Source: DATJPD01 sp035506575 (GTDB taxonomy: Bacteria > Pseudomonadota > Alphaproteobacteria > CACIAM-22H2). From it: a DNA stretch of 64,000 nt. Shown here piece after piece: positions 24,702-32,283 of the stretch. The stretch spans positions 124,001 through 188,000 of the forward strand of contig DATJPD010000100.1 of NCBI GenBank assembly GCA_035506575.1, given 5' to 3'. How positions within the stretch are numbered: the stretch's first letter is position 1; every line of letters starts with the position of its first letter. The notes under the pieces are model-generated. The model saw nothing but the letters and a program-made list of their open reading frames with translations, made no database searches and had not been told where the DNA came from. The position numbers and the translations under genes were made by a program.

Positions 24702-26752
24702 CGCAACGCGGCGGCGATGTTGCCGCCGTCGACGGTGAGCAACGCACCGGTGGTCTTGTTGGCAAGCGCCAGCGCCACGAACGCCTGCGCCACGTCCGAG
24801 GCCTTCACCTCGCGACCGAGCAGGTTGCCGCCCATGTAGTCGCGCTCGGACAATCCGCGCGCCTTCGAGCGGCTGGCGATCATGTCGTCGGTGAGCAGAC
24901 CGGTCCGCACGCGATCGGCGTTGACGCCGTTGGAGCGGATGCCGTCCTTGCCGTAATCGACCGCGTATTGCCGCAAGAGGAACAGGGTCGTCGCCTTCGG
25001 CAGGCCATAGGGACCGAAATCCGGCCCCGGGTTCACCGCCTGCTTGGACACGTTAAACAGCAGCGCACCACCCGTCCCTTGCGCCTTCATGACACGGACC
25101 GCGTTCTGCGCCACCGCCTGGTGGGCGAAGAAATTGAGCTCGAAGCTCTCCCGCAACAGCTTGTCTTCGACCTCGCCGATGCGGCCCTGCCAGGCAGCGC
25201 CCGCGTTGGAGACCACGATGTCCACGCCGCCGAACGCCGTCGCCGCCTGGTCGAAGGCGGCGCGCACCTGGTCGGCCTTGGTGACGTCGCAGGCGACGGC
25301 GATGCCGCCGAGCTTCTTGGCGACGGCCGCGGCCGCGGCACCGTCACGGTCGACGACCACCACCTCCGCGCCTTGCGCAGCGAACGCGGCGGCGGTCGCA
25401 GCGCCGATGCCGCTGCCGCCGCCGGTGACCAGCGCCACCTGGCGGGCGAGCGGCTTCTCCGCCTCCTTGCCGAGCTTCGCCTGCTCGAGCGACCAGTACT
25501 CGACGTCGAAGATATCGGCCTCGGGAATGCTCTCGAAACGGCCGATCGCCTCGGCATCGGTGATGGTGGCGACGGCGTTCTCGGCCACGTCGGCGGCGAT
25601 CTTGGCGTCCTTCGACGACTTGCCGAGGGCGAACAGCCCCAAGCCCGGCACCAGGATCACGCGCGGAACCGCATCCAGCATCTTCTTCTTGGGCACGGCG
25701 CGCGGGTTGTGGCGCTCGAAATAGGCTTTGTACTCGGCGGCGAACGCCGCGAATGCCGCCTTCGCCGCGGTGGCGAAATCGGCGAGCTTGCCTGGCTCGG
25801 GTGCGGGTACCAGAAGCGGCTTCGCCTTGGTGCGGATCACGTGGTCGGGCGTGATCACGCCCGCCTGGCTGTAGCGCGCGACCTCCGCACCGTTGACGAA
25901 ATTGAGGACCGCCGGGGTGCTGCGGAACTCGAACACGAAGCGCTTGTAGGTGCCGTCAGCCGCATCCTCGGGCAGGGCCGCGAGGCCGCGCAGCACCGGC
26001 GCCACCTCGGCCGCACTCGCAACCTTCCCCGGCAGGGCACCGGGTGCAAACACGTTGCGCCGCCCGCGCGCGAGCCGTTGCTCGGCCAAGGTCACGAGCT
26101 CGATCATGCGCGTATACGCCTCTTCGGCGCTCTCGCCCCAGGTGAAGATGCCGTGCTTGTGCAGCACGAGCCCTTCTGCCTTGGGCGCCTTCTTCTGCGC
26201 CTCGGACGCCATCTTGGCCAATGCGAAGCCCGGCATCACGTAGGGCACGATCGCAGCCCGGCCGTCATAGACCTCGCGCAGGATCTTCTCGCCGTCCGGC
26301 TGGTCGGACACCGCGAGCACGGCGTTGGCGTGCGTGTGGTCGATGAACTTATGCGGCAGGAAGGCGTGGAACACCGTCTCGACCGACGGATTGGGCGCCG
26401 ACGAATCCAAGAGATTGAGGCGCTGGAAATTGACCATGTCCTCGTCGGTCAGGGCATCGAGCTTGTAGAGCTTGCGAAGAGGCTCGAGCCGCACCGCCGG
26501 CAGGCCCGGCGGCTCGATCGCCCCCATGTCCCAGCCCGAACCTTTCACGCACAGCACCTCGACGTCCTCCCCGAGCGTGTCCTTCATGCGCGTCTTGACC
26601 GAGGTGTTGCCGCCGCCGTGCAGCACGAGCTGCGGCACCCCGCCCAGAAGCCGCGTCGTGTAGACCCGCAAGGCCAGGTCGCGGTTGACGCCTTTCTCGC
26701 CGTAGCGGACCACGGCGCCTTCGGCATCGGCCTTGGACCACAAATTCTTCAT
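24698..26752 (-). CDS. Bifunctional class II aldolase/short-chain dehydrogenase
   Basis: 684 aa fusion. Residues 1 to about 415 form a zinc class II (RhaD/FucA-like) aldolase: LVLHGGGNTSVK, the metal histidines in DHTHANAV (139, 141) and VLHKHGIFTWG (198/200). Residues 435-684 form an SDR: ALVTGGGSGIGAATAAAF, VSNAGAAWQG and the catalytic pair in YGLPKATT. Characterised fusions cleave rhamnulose-1-phosphate and oxidise the lactaldehyde. Here the gene overlaps mtnP by 4 nt and no rhamnose genes are nearby, so a 5-methylthio- or 5-deoxypentulose phosphate substrate is more likely (inference). Start at 26752 (MKNLWSKADAEG). Confidence 0.88.
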   Translation of the reverse strand: MKNLWSKADAEGAVVRYGEKGVNRDLALRVYTTRLLGGVPQLVLHGGGNTSVKTRMKDTLGEDVEVLCVKGSGWDMGAIEPPGLPAVRLEPLRKLYKLDALTDEDMVNFQRLNLLDSSAPNPSVETVFHAFLPHKFIDHTHANAVLAVSDQPDGEKILREVYDGRAAIVPYVMPGFALAKMASEAQKKAPKAEGLVLHKHGIFTWGESAEEAYTRMIELVTLAEQRLARGRRNVFAPGALPGKVASAAEVAPVLRGLAALPEDAADGTYKRFVFEFRSTPAVLNFVNGAEVARYSQAGVITPDHVIRTKAKPLLVPAPEPGKLADFATAAKAAFAAFAAEYKAYFERHNPRAVPKKKMLDAVPRVILVPGLGLFALGKSSKDAKIAADVAENAVATITDAEAIGRFESIPEADIFDVEYWSLEQAKLGKEAEKPLARQVALVTGGGSGIGAATAAAFAAQGAEVVVVDRDGAAAAAVAKKLGGIAVACDVTKADQVRAAFDQAATAFGGVDIVVSNAGAAWQGRIGEVEDKLLRESFELNFFAHQAVAQNAVRVMKAQGTGGALLFNVSKQAVNPGPDFGPYGLPKATTLFLLRQYAVDYGKDGIRSNGVNADRVRTGLLTDDMIASRSKARGLSERDYMGGNLLGREVKASDVAQAFVALALANKTTGALLTVDGGNIAAALR

Positions 26753-27645
26753 CGGTTGAGTACTCTTCCCGCCACCGCATCCAGCTTCTTCACGACCGCC
26801 GGGTCGCGGGCCGCGGGTGCTGTGATGATGGCTGTCTCGAGGGCGGCGTGGCAGCCGGCGCTGCACGCGGTCGTGCGACCGCGGAGCCTGGGGGCTGTGG
26901 CCTTCACCAGGCTGCGCGCGTTGTCCGCATTCTCGAGCAGGATCTTGATGATGGCGTCGACGGTCACGTGGTCGTGGTCGGGATGCCAGCAATCATAGTC
27001 CGTCACCATCGCGACCGTGGCGTAGCAGAGCTCTGCCTCGCGCGCGAGCTTCGCCTCGGGCATGTTGGTCATGCCGATCACGCTGCAGTTCCAGCTCCGG
27101 TACAGGTTCGATTCGGCCTTGGAAGAGAACTGCGGCCCCTCCATCACCAGATAGGTGCCGCCGCGCACCATCTTCAGACCGATCTCGGTCCCGGCGGCCG
27201 TGATGTGGTCGCCGAGACGCCGGCACACCGGGTCGGCCATCGACACATGCGCCACACAGCCTTTCTCGAAGAAGCTCTTCACGCGCGCGAAGGTGCGGTC
27301 GATGAACTGATCGACGACCACGAACGTGCCGGGCGGCAGATCCTCGCGCAGGCTGCCGACCGCGCTCACCGAGATGATCTCGGTCACGCCGGAGCGCTTC
27401 AGCGCGTCGATGTTGGCGCGGAAGTTGAGCTCGCTCGGCGGCACGCGGTGCCCGCGTCCGTGGCGCGGCAGGAACACCAGCTTCTGGCCCGCCAGCTCCC
27501 CGAACATGAGGTCGTCGGAAGGATCGCCCCACGGCGTCGGCACATGGCGCCATGCGACGTTCGTCAGGCCGGGGATGTCGTACACCCCGCTCCCGCCGAT
27601 GATCCCGATGACCGGCGGCGTGCCCACGGCCGAAGAGGCTGCCAT
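26749..27645 (-). CDS. mtnP: S-methyl-5'-thioadenosine phosphorylase
   Basis: Phosphorolyses methylthioadenosine to adenine and 5-methylthioribose-1-phosphate. 298 aa with the PNP/MTAP fold: IGIIGGSGVYDIPGL, the phosphate-site PRHGRGHRVPPSELNFRANI, and MEGPQFSSKAES. The strict MTAP block GMTNMPEAKLAREAELCYA is followed by MVTDYDCWH, whose aspartates select 6-aminopurines. First gene of a coupled three-gene unit with the aldolase/dehydrogenase and the 160 aa unknown. Confidence 0.93.
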   Translation of the reverse strand: MAASSAVGTPPVIGIIGGSGVYDIPGLTNVAWRHVPTPWGDPSDDLMFGELAGQKLVFLPRHGRGHRVPPSELNFRANIDALKRSGVTEIISVSAVGSLREDLPPGTFVVVDQFIDRTFARVKSFFEKGCVAHVSMADPVCRRLGDHITAAGTEIGLKMVRGGTYLVMEGPQFSSKAESNLYRSWNCSVIGMTNMPEAKLAREAELCYATVAMVTDYDCWHPDHDHVTVDAIIKILLENADNARSLVKATAPRLRGRTTACSAGCHAALETAIITAPAARDPAVVKKLDAVAGRVLNR

Positions 27646-27699
27646 ATCGCTATTCTCCCCAGGAGACGGTGAGCGGTTTTAGCCCATTCGCGGGGATTA

Positions 27700-28389
27700 T
27701 CAATTGGCGTTCTTGACCAGGTCACCGCGGACGTGGCGCGTCCGCTCGCCGTCGACGACGCGGGTGTAGACGAGCTTCATGCCGGTGCCCGCCAAGGTGC
27801 GCGCATAGGTCTGGATCTCGTGCCGGCCGTCGGCGAGCACGTCGAACTGCTCGATCATGAGCGTGTTGCCGGAGATGCGCGCCCACGAGACCATGCCGCC
27901 GCCGAGCGGATCGCCGTTGTCGGTGGCGTGGAACAGGCCGGGGCGCGGGCCGGGCGCGAACGTCATGGTCACGGACCGGCGGCGGACATTCGGCGCCTTG
28001 GGATCGCCGCCGGCCCGCAGCACGGTCGTCCAGGCGACGCTGAATCCGGCCTCGCCGGCCGGTGAAATCTGCACGTCGAGATCGCGCTGGGTCACGCCGA
28101 AATAGGCGCTGTCGTCGCCGTCGGAAAGGCCATGGCCGGCAAAGCTGCCGAAGAACGCCGCGAGCTTGAGGGGTGCCGCCGTCCGGCTGGGCGCCTTCGG
28201 CTTCAGCGGGGAACGCGAGAGCGGCGGGGACTGGAGCGAATCCGAGCGGTTGAGCTGCACGGCGCCGGTTTTCACCGTGCCGAGATCGATCGGCCCGGTC
28301 ATGTTGGCGGCCAGCCCCCTCGCCCCCCACGCCCCGCTGCAGCCCACGATGACCACGCCCGTGACGGCGCCGATCCAACGACGACCCAT
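27700..28389 (-). CDS. Putative lipoprotein of unknown function
   Basis: 229 aa, not recognised. The N-terminus MGRRWIGAVTGVVIVGC is a short hydrophobic leader ending in a lipobox-like IVGC (Cys17), so it may be lipid-anchored. A Ser/Pro/Lys-rich linker (about 45-72) precedes a compact domain rich in beta-prone segments (SAYFGVTQRDLDVQISPAGEAGF, GMVSWARISGNTLMIEQF, HEIQTYARTLAGTGMKLVYTRV). It lies between the flagellin-like gene (70 nt upstream) and mtnP on the same strand. Confidence 0.65.
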   Translation of the reverse strand: MGRRWIGAVTGVVIVGCSGAWGARGLAANMTGPIDLGTVKTGAVQLNRSDSLQSPPLSRSPLKPKAPSRTAAPLKLAAFFGSFAGHGLSDGDDSAYFGVTQRDLDVQISPAGEAGFSVAWTTVLRAGGDPKAPNVRRRSVTMTFAPGPRPGLFHATDNGDPLGGGMVSWARISGNTLMIEQFDVLADGRHEIQTYARTLAGTGMKLVYTRVVDGERTRHVRGDLVKNAN

Positions 28390-28458
28390 ATGCCCCTCCT
28401 GCTCTGCTGCGGAAGTTTATCCGGCAGAACCGTGGCGCGCCACCCGAGTGGCAGCACC

Positions 28459-30483
28459 TCACGCCTGAATGTTGAGGGTGCTCGCGATCAACGACGGGGG
28501 GATGATACTCACCGGCGGCACCAGCGAGGTGCGCGACGACGACTTCGAGTTGAAGCCGCTGCCCGTTCCGGACCCGCCGGTCGTGCTGTTGTCGGTCCCG
28601 GGGCCGTTCGGCGCCTGGGTCTGGCTGGACGACACGGGCTGCGTGCCCGGCTGCGGCTGGGTCGGCAGCTTGCCGCTCGGGGCTTCTCCCGTCAGAAGCG
28701 TATGCACCAGCGCCTGGCCGCGCTGGCCGGTGATGCTGATGGTCTGCAGGCCGAGATTGACCGCGATCTGCAGCGCCGAGGTCTTGGCGGTCTCCGTCGT
28801 GAGGTTGGTGTTCACGAGGCCGCCGATCTCCTTGTTGAGCGTCGTCGCCAGGTCGGACGACGACTTGTTCTGGTCCTTGATCGCCTGTGCTTCCTGGTTG
28901 AGCACGGACAGCGAACTGGTCACGGTCGAGATGGCGCCGTTGATGGCACTCAGTACGGAATCGAAGTTCGGCGGGCCGCTGCCACCACCGCTGCCGCCCC
29001 CCTCCCCACCGCCGCCACCACCACCGCTCGACTGCGGGGCGGAAAAATTCGCGCCCTGCAGATTGGCACCGCCAAAATCGACCCGGACGAGGTTGGCACC
29101 GACGAAATTGGCGCCCTGCGCGTTGCTGCCCTCGAAGCTGGCTCCGGTCAGGTTCGCATTGCCGAAGTTCGCGTTCTGCAGCCGGCTGCGCTCGAAGTCG
29201 GCACTCTGCAGGTTCTGGCCGCTGAAGTTGGCGCCCTGCAGGTTCTGCCGCTCGAAATTCTGGCCGAACGGCGGCGGCGGCTCGGGGATGAACGGCTCCT
29301 GCGTGCGCGGCGGCGGATTGTTCTGGTAGATCGTGCCCCGCAGGTTGGCGCCGCCGAAATAGGCATTCTGGATCGTGGCCCCCTGCAAGTTGGCGCCCTG
29401 CAGGTTCGCCCCCTCGAGATTGGCACCCGTCAGATTGGCGCCGGCGAAGTTGACGCCCTGCAGATTGGCGCCCGTGAAGTCGACGCCGGCGAGATTGGCG
29501 CCGGCAAAGTTGGCGCCCTGGAGGTTGGCGCCGGCAAAGTCCGAACCCTGGAGGTTGGTCGCGGGCGGGGGCTGGGTCAGCGAATTCTGCAGGCTCGTGA
29601 CGAGCTGGTTGATGAGGCCCGTCGTGACGCTTTGCGGCGCGTTGAAGGTGATGCTGTCGAGGATCTGGCCCACGCTGCGCTGGGTCTGATGGTCGAACGT
29701 CGTCTGGCCGCCCAGTGCCGTGATCAGCTGATTGCCGAGCTTCTCGACCTGCGACTGGTTGCTGGTGCCGCCGGCCTGCGTGATGAACTGGTTCGTGAAG
29801 CTGGCGATGGTCGAGCTGCTCGCATCGCCGACATTGGTGCTGACCGCATTTTCGATCTTGGTGATGAGATCGCCGAACGGGTTGCCCCCGCCGCCACCGC
29901 TGATGGCGTTCTGAAGGCTGTTGGCGTTCAGCTGGTTCACCACGCCGGTCTGCAGGTTCAGCGACTGAAGGGCGTTGCCGCTGAGCCCCGGGGCCTGAAA
30001 CTGCTGCACGTTGCTGCCGTTGAGCAGGTTCACGCCGTTGAACGCGGACGACTGGATCGCCTGGCTGATGCCCGACAGCGCCGAGCTGAATTGCTGCGAC
30101 AGCGACTGCAGCTGGTCGGTCGTCGTGCCCGCCTGCGTGGCCGTGGCGGCGATGCCGCGCAGCTGCGTCAGAGCGCTGGCGACCTGCGTGGCACCCTTGA
30201 TGGCCGCGTTCACCACGCCGCTCGCCTGCGCCAAGGCCTGCTGCTGCGCCTGCGACTGTTGAAGCTGGGTCTGGATCTTCTGGACGATCTGCGTCGTGGC
30301 CACCGAGACTGCCGGCTGCGCGCGGATGACGGATGCCGTGGCGAACGAGGTCGCCTGGTTGCTCTGGGCCAAGTTGTGGGTGATGCCCTGCAGCGCTGAC
30401 AGGGCCGAACCGGAGATCGTGAGGGAGCTGAGCGAGAAAGCGGTCATCGACGCGCGCACACGGGCCTTGAGCCTGGCCTTCAC
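28459..30483 (-). CDS. Flagellin-like protein with pentapeptide-repeat middle domain
   Basis: 674 aa. Residues 16-156 resemble the flagellin N-terminal helices, ending in the flagellin signature SSAFNGVNLLNG. Residues 507-597 resemble the flagellin C-terminus of alphaproteobacteria (LVNTNLTTETAKTSALQ, then LGLQTISITGQRGQALVHTL, against LVDADL.EESAKLQ..Q...LGVQALSIANQ). Between them are a helical segment with three NQ[FL][IV]T motifs (230-300) and two pentapeptide-repeat blocks (309-386, 409-481) split by a Pro-rich linker. A Gly-rich linker (486-503) and an extra 77-residue Pro/Ser/Gly tail are atypical of flagellins. The ORF opens at a GTG; ATG at 30447 is equally plausible. No other flagellar gene is near. 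Confidence 0.8.
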   Translation of the reverse strand: MKARLKARVRASMTAFSLSSLTISGSALSALQGITHNLAQSNQATSFATASVIRAQPAVSVATTQIVQKIQTQLQQSQAQQQALAQASGVVNAAIKGATQVASALTQLRGIAATATQAGTTTDQLQSLSQQFSSALSGISQAIQSSAFNGVNLLNGSNVQQFQAPGLSGNALQSLNLQTGVVNQLNANSLQNAISGGGGGNPFGDLITKIENAVSTNVGDASSSTIASFTNQFITQAGGTSNQSQVEKLGNQLITALGGQTTFDHQTQRSVGQILDSITFNAPQSVTTGLINQLVTSLQNSLTQPPPATNLQGSDFAGANLQGANFAGANLAGVDFTGANLQGVNFAGANLTGANLEGANLQGANLQGATIQNAYFGGANLRGTIYQNNPPPRTQEPFIPEPPPPFGQNFERQNLQGANFSGQNLQSADFERSRLQNANFGNANLTGASFEGSNAQGANFVGANLVRVDFGGANLQGANFSAPQSSGGGGGGGEGGGSGGGSGPPNFDSVLSAINGAISTVTSSLSVLNQEAQAIKDQNKSSSDLATTLNKEIGGLVNTNLTTETAKTSALQIAVNLGLQTISITGQRGQALVHTLLTGEAPSGKLPTQPQPGTQPVSSSQTQAPNGPGTDNSTTGGSGTGSGFNSKSSSRTSLVPPVSIIPPSLIASTLNIQA
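29041..29259 (-). repeat. Pentapeptide-repeat block B (protein residues 409-481)
   Basis: Tandem coding repeat with 15-nt and 30-nt periodicity, encoding A(N/D)(L/F)xx units such as NLQGANFSGQ, RLQNANFGNA and NLQGANFSAP. About 14 units, enough for three to four coils of a right-handed four-sided beta-helix. Several units carry F rather than L at the central position. Confidence 0.85.
29326..29559 (-). repeat. Pentapeptide-repeat block A (protein residues 309-386)
   Basis: Tandem coding repeat encoding units such as NLQGANFAGA, NLAGVDFTGA and NLTGANLEGA, about 15 pentapeptides or four beta-helix coils. It is separated from block B by a Pro-rich segment (NNPPPRTQEP to PEPPPPFGQN). The two blocks share the NLQGANF consensus, consistent with one ancestral array interrupted by an insertion. 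Confidence 0.88.
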
Positions 30484-30549
30484 GCTTTCTCGCGCTGGCC
30501 CGCCCTTCTGTGCGGTTCTCGCACTTCTACTGTGGTGAGGAATTGGTCA

Positions 30550-30596
30550 CCGCACAAGTGCGGAGTGGTTAATTCGCCGGCAGGCGTGGGTCTTTA
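30550..30596 (-). promoter_or_regulatory. Possible sigma-28-like promoter and operator upstream of flagellin-like gene
   Basis: On the minus strand TAAA (30596-30593) is followed after 15 nt by GCGAATTA (30577-30570), a partial match (5 of 8) to the FliA pattern TAAA-N15-GCCGATAA. Just downstream lies an inverted repeat CCGCAC-TT-GTGCGG (30563-30550), where a repressor could block initiation. The region 30590-30630 is unusually A+T-rich for this window. The promoter reading is tentative; the inverted repeat is plain. Confidence 0.35.
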
Positions 30597-30655
30597 TGGT
30601 CAAATTCGCAAATTGAATAAAATTTAAGAGTCCACACGGCCAGCGCCTCGCGGCC

Positions 30656-31525
30656 CTAGGGCCAGGAGGCGAGGGGCGGCAGCGACATCAGGATCGCCTC
30701 GACATTGCCGCCGGTCATCAGCCCGAACTTGGTGCCGCGGTCGTAGACCAGATTGAACTCGGCATAGCGGCCGCGGCGCATCAGCTGGTGCTGACGCTGC
30801 GCTTCGCCCCACGGCGCGTTCATGTGGCGGCGGACGATGCGCGGATAGACGTCGAGGAAGGCCAGCCCGACGTCGCGCACGAAGGCGAAATCGCGCGACC
30901 ATCCGTCCGCTTGCACGCCACTCGAGTCGAGATCGTCGAAGAAGATGCCGCCCACGCCGCGCGCCTCGCCGCGGTGCTTGATGAAGAAGTAGTCGTCGCA
31001 CCACGCCTTGAAGCGCGGGTAGTACCCCTGGTCGTGGGCATCGCAGGCGCTTCGGCAGGCGGCGTGGAACTCCTCGCGGTCGGGCGTTTCCGGCACCATC
31101 GGCGTCAGGTCCATGCCGCCGCCGAACCACGCCTTGGTGGTGCGGATGTGGCGCGTGTTCATGTGCACTGTGGGGACAAGCGGCGAGCGCGGATGGATGA
31201 CGAGCGAGATACCGCTCGCCCAGAAGCGCGGATCGTCGGCAGCACCCGGGATCTGCCGGCGGAACTCGGCGCTGAACTCGCCGTGCACGGTCGATACGTT
31301 CACCCCGGCCTTCTCGAACACCCGGCCGCGCAGCACCGACATGACGCCACCGCCGCCCCCGGGGCGCTCCCAGGCCTTGCGCTCGAACTGGCCCGCGGGG
31401 AGGTCGGCGTGCGGCCCCGTGAGCTCGCTCTCGACGCGCTCGAGCTCGGCGCAGATGCGGTCGCGCAGCTCGGCAAACCACGCGGCCGCCTCCGATTTGC
31501 GTGTCTCTTCGGAATCCTGGCTCAT
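30656..31525 (-). CDS. hemF: Aerobic coproporphyrinogen III oxidase
   Basis: Oxygen-dependent decarboxylation of coproporphyrinogen III to protoporphyrinogen IX in heme synthesis. 289 aa with the family signatures WERPGGGGGVMSVLRG, VHMNTRHIRTTKAWFGGGMDLTP, and FNLVYDRGTKFGLMTGGNVEAILMSLPP. Start MSQDSEETRKSE at 31525 overlaps the trmL stop by 4 nt. It lies next to the bc1 operon, which needs heme, but is transcribed away from it. Confidence 0.96.
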   Translation of the reverse strand: MSQDSEETRKSEAAAWFAELRDRICAELERVESELTGPHADLPAGQFERKAWERPGGGGGVMSVLRGRVFEKAGVNVSTVHGEFSAEFRRQIPGAADDPRFWASGISLVIHPRSPLVPTVHMNTRHIRTTKAWFGGGMDLTPMVPETPDREEFHAACRSACDAHDQGYYPRFKAWCDDYFFIKHRGEARGVGGIFFDDLDSSGVQADGWSRDFAFVRDVGLAFLDVYPRIVRRHMNAPWGEAQRQHQLMRRGRYAEFNLVYDRGTKFGLMTGGNVEAILMSLPPLASWP

Positions 31526-31992
31526 GATGCCGCCCGCAGGCGATCGGGCAACGCGCCCGTCTGCCGCAGCGCCTCCCCGAGCACGATCGCGGCCGCCAGT
31601 GCTACGTTCAGCGAACGCACGCCCGCCCGCATCGGGATGACGAGCCGCGCATCGGCGGCCGCGTGCACCTCGCCCGGAACGCCTGCGGTCTCGCGTCCGA
31701 CGAGCAGGGTATCGCCCGGGCGGAACCCGAACTCGGCGTAGCTCGTGCTGCCCCGCGTCGTCAGGAGCAGAAGGCGCCCGCCGGATTGCGCCGATTGGAA
31801 CGCCGCCCACGATTCGTGGCGCGTCAGCGCCACGCCGTCGAGATAGTCCATGCCGGCGCGGCGCAGGCGCCGATCCGACCACACGAAGCCGCACGGCTCG
31901 ATCAGGTCGACGCCCACGCCAAAGCACGCCGCCAGGCGCAGCATGGCGCCGGTATTCTGCGGAATATCGGGCTGGTAGAGGGCAAGGCGCAT
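31522..31992 (-). CDS. trmL: tRNA (cytidine(34)-2'-O)-methyltransferase
   Basis: SPOUT-class methyltransferase that 2'-O-methylates the wobble base of tRNA-Leu. At 156 aa it is the usual TrmL size. MRLALYQPDIPQNTGAMLRLAACFG opens the protein. The knotted SAM-binding end reads LLLLTTRGSTSYAEF, LLVGRETAGVPGEVH and VIPMRAGVRSLNVALAAAIVLGEALRQ. Start at 31992; longer in-frame starts give non-conserved sequence. Pairs with hemF in an alphaproteobacterial arrangement. Confidence 0.93.
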   Translation of the reverse strand: MRLALYQPDIPQNTGAMLRLAACFGVGVDLIEPCGFVWSDRRLRRAGMDYLDGVALTRHESWAAFQSAQSGGRLLLLTTRGSTSYAEFGFRPGDTLLVGRETAGVPGEVHAAADARLVIPMRAGVRSLNVALAAAIVLGEALRQTGALPDRLRAAS

Positions 31993-32062
31993 GGGGAACG
32001 ATGTGGCAACGAACGGCGGCATAATCCGGGCGCAGCGGAGGCTGCGTCCGTGGCTTAAGCCT

Positions 32063-32090
32063 TTGCAAGCGCAGCCAACATGGATTATAC
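32063..32090 (+). promoter_or_regulatory. Possible sigma-70 promoter for petABC
   Basis: TTGCAA (32063-32068) and TTATAC (32085-32090) are spaced 16 nt in the 291-nt divergent gap between trmL and petA. This would give a leader of about 190 nt. The rest of the gap (to 32283) holds no ORF or clear RNA structure that I recognise. Confidence 0.4.
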
Positions 32091-32283
32091 CCTGCGCCCG
32101 GGACAGGGTCATCCGCCAGACCGTCGGGCGTTCCTCAATCCACGATTAGGGGGCTCTTGAGACTTCGTTTGGCACTCGCGCGGGTGGCGCCCCCACGTCA
32201 TACCTGGGCGGCACACCTGAGAGCCGGGGCACACGCGAATCCGTTCGGGACCGTCCGGTCCAGTCAGAAATAGGGTCTTCAGT

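Noticed and set aside
29041..29559. Short tandem DNA repeats resembling a CRISPR array
   Set aside because: Period is 15/30 nt, in frame with an A(N/D)Lxx protein repeat, with no constant repeat/unique spacer pattern and no cas genes.
28132..30399. 755-codon plus-strand frame opposite the flagellin-like gene
   Set aside because: Its apparent repeats (EIGAREVDA-like) are the antisense image of the pentapeptide codons, while the minus-strand frame has clear flagellin and pentapeptide motifs.
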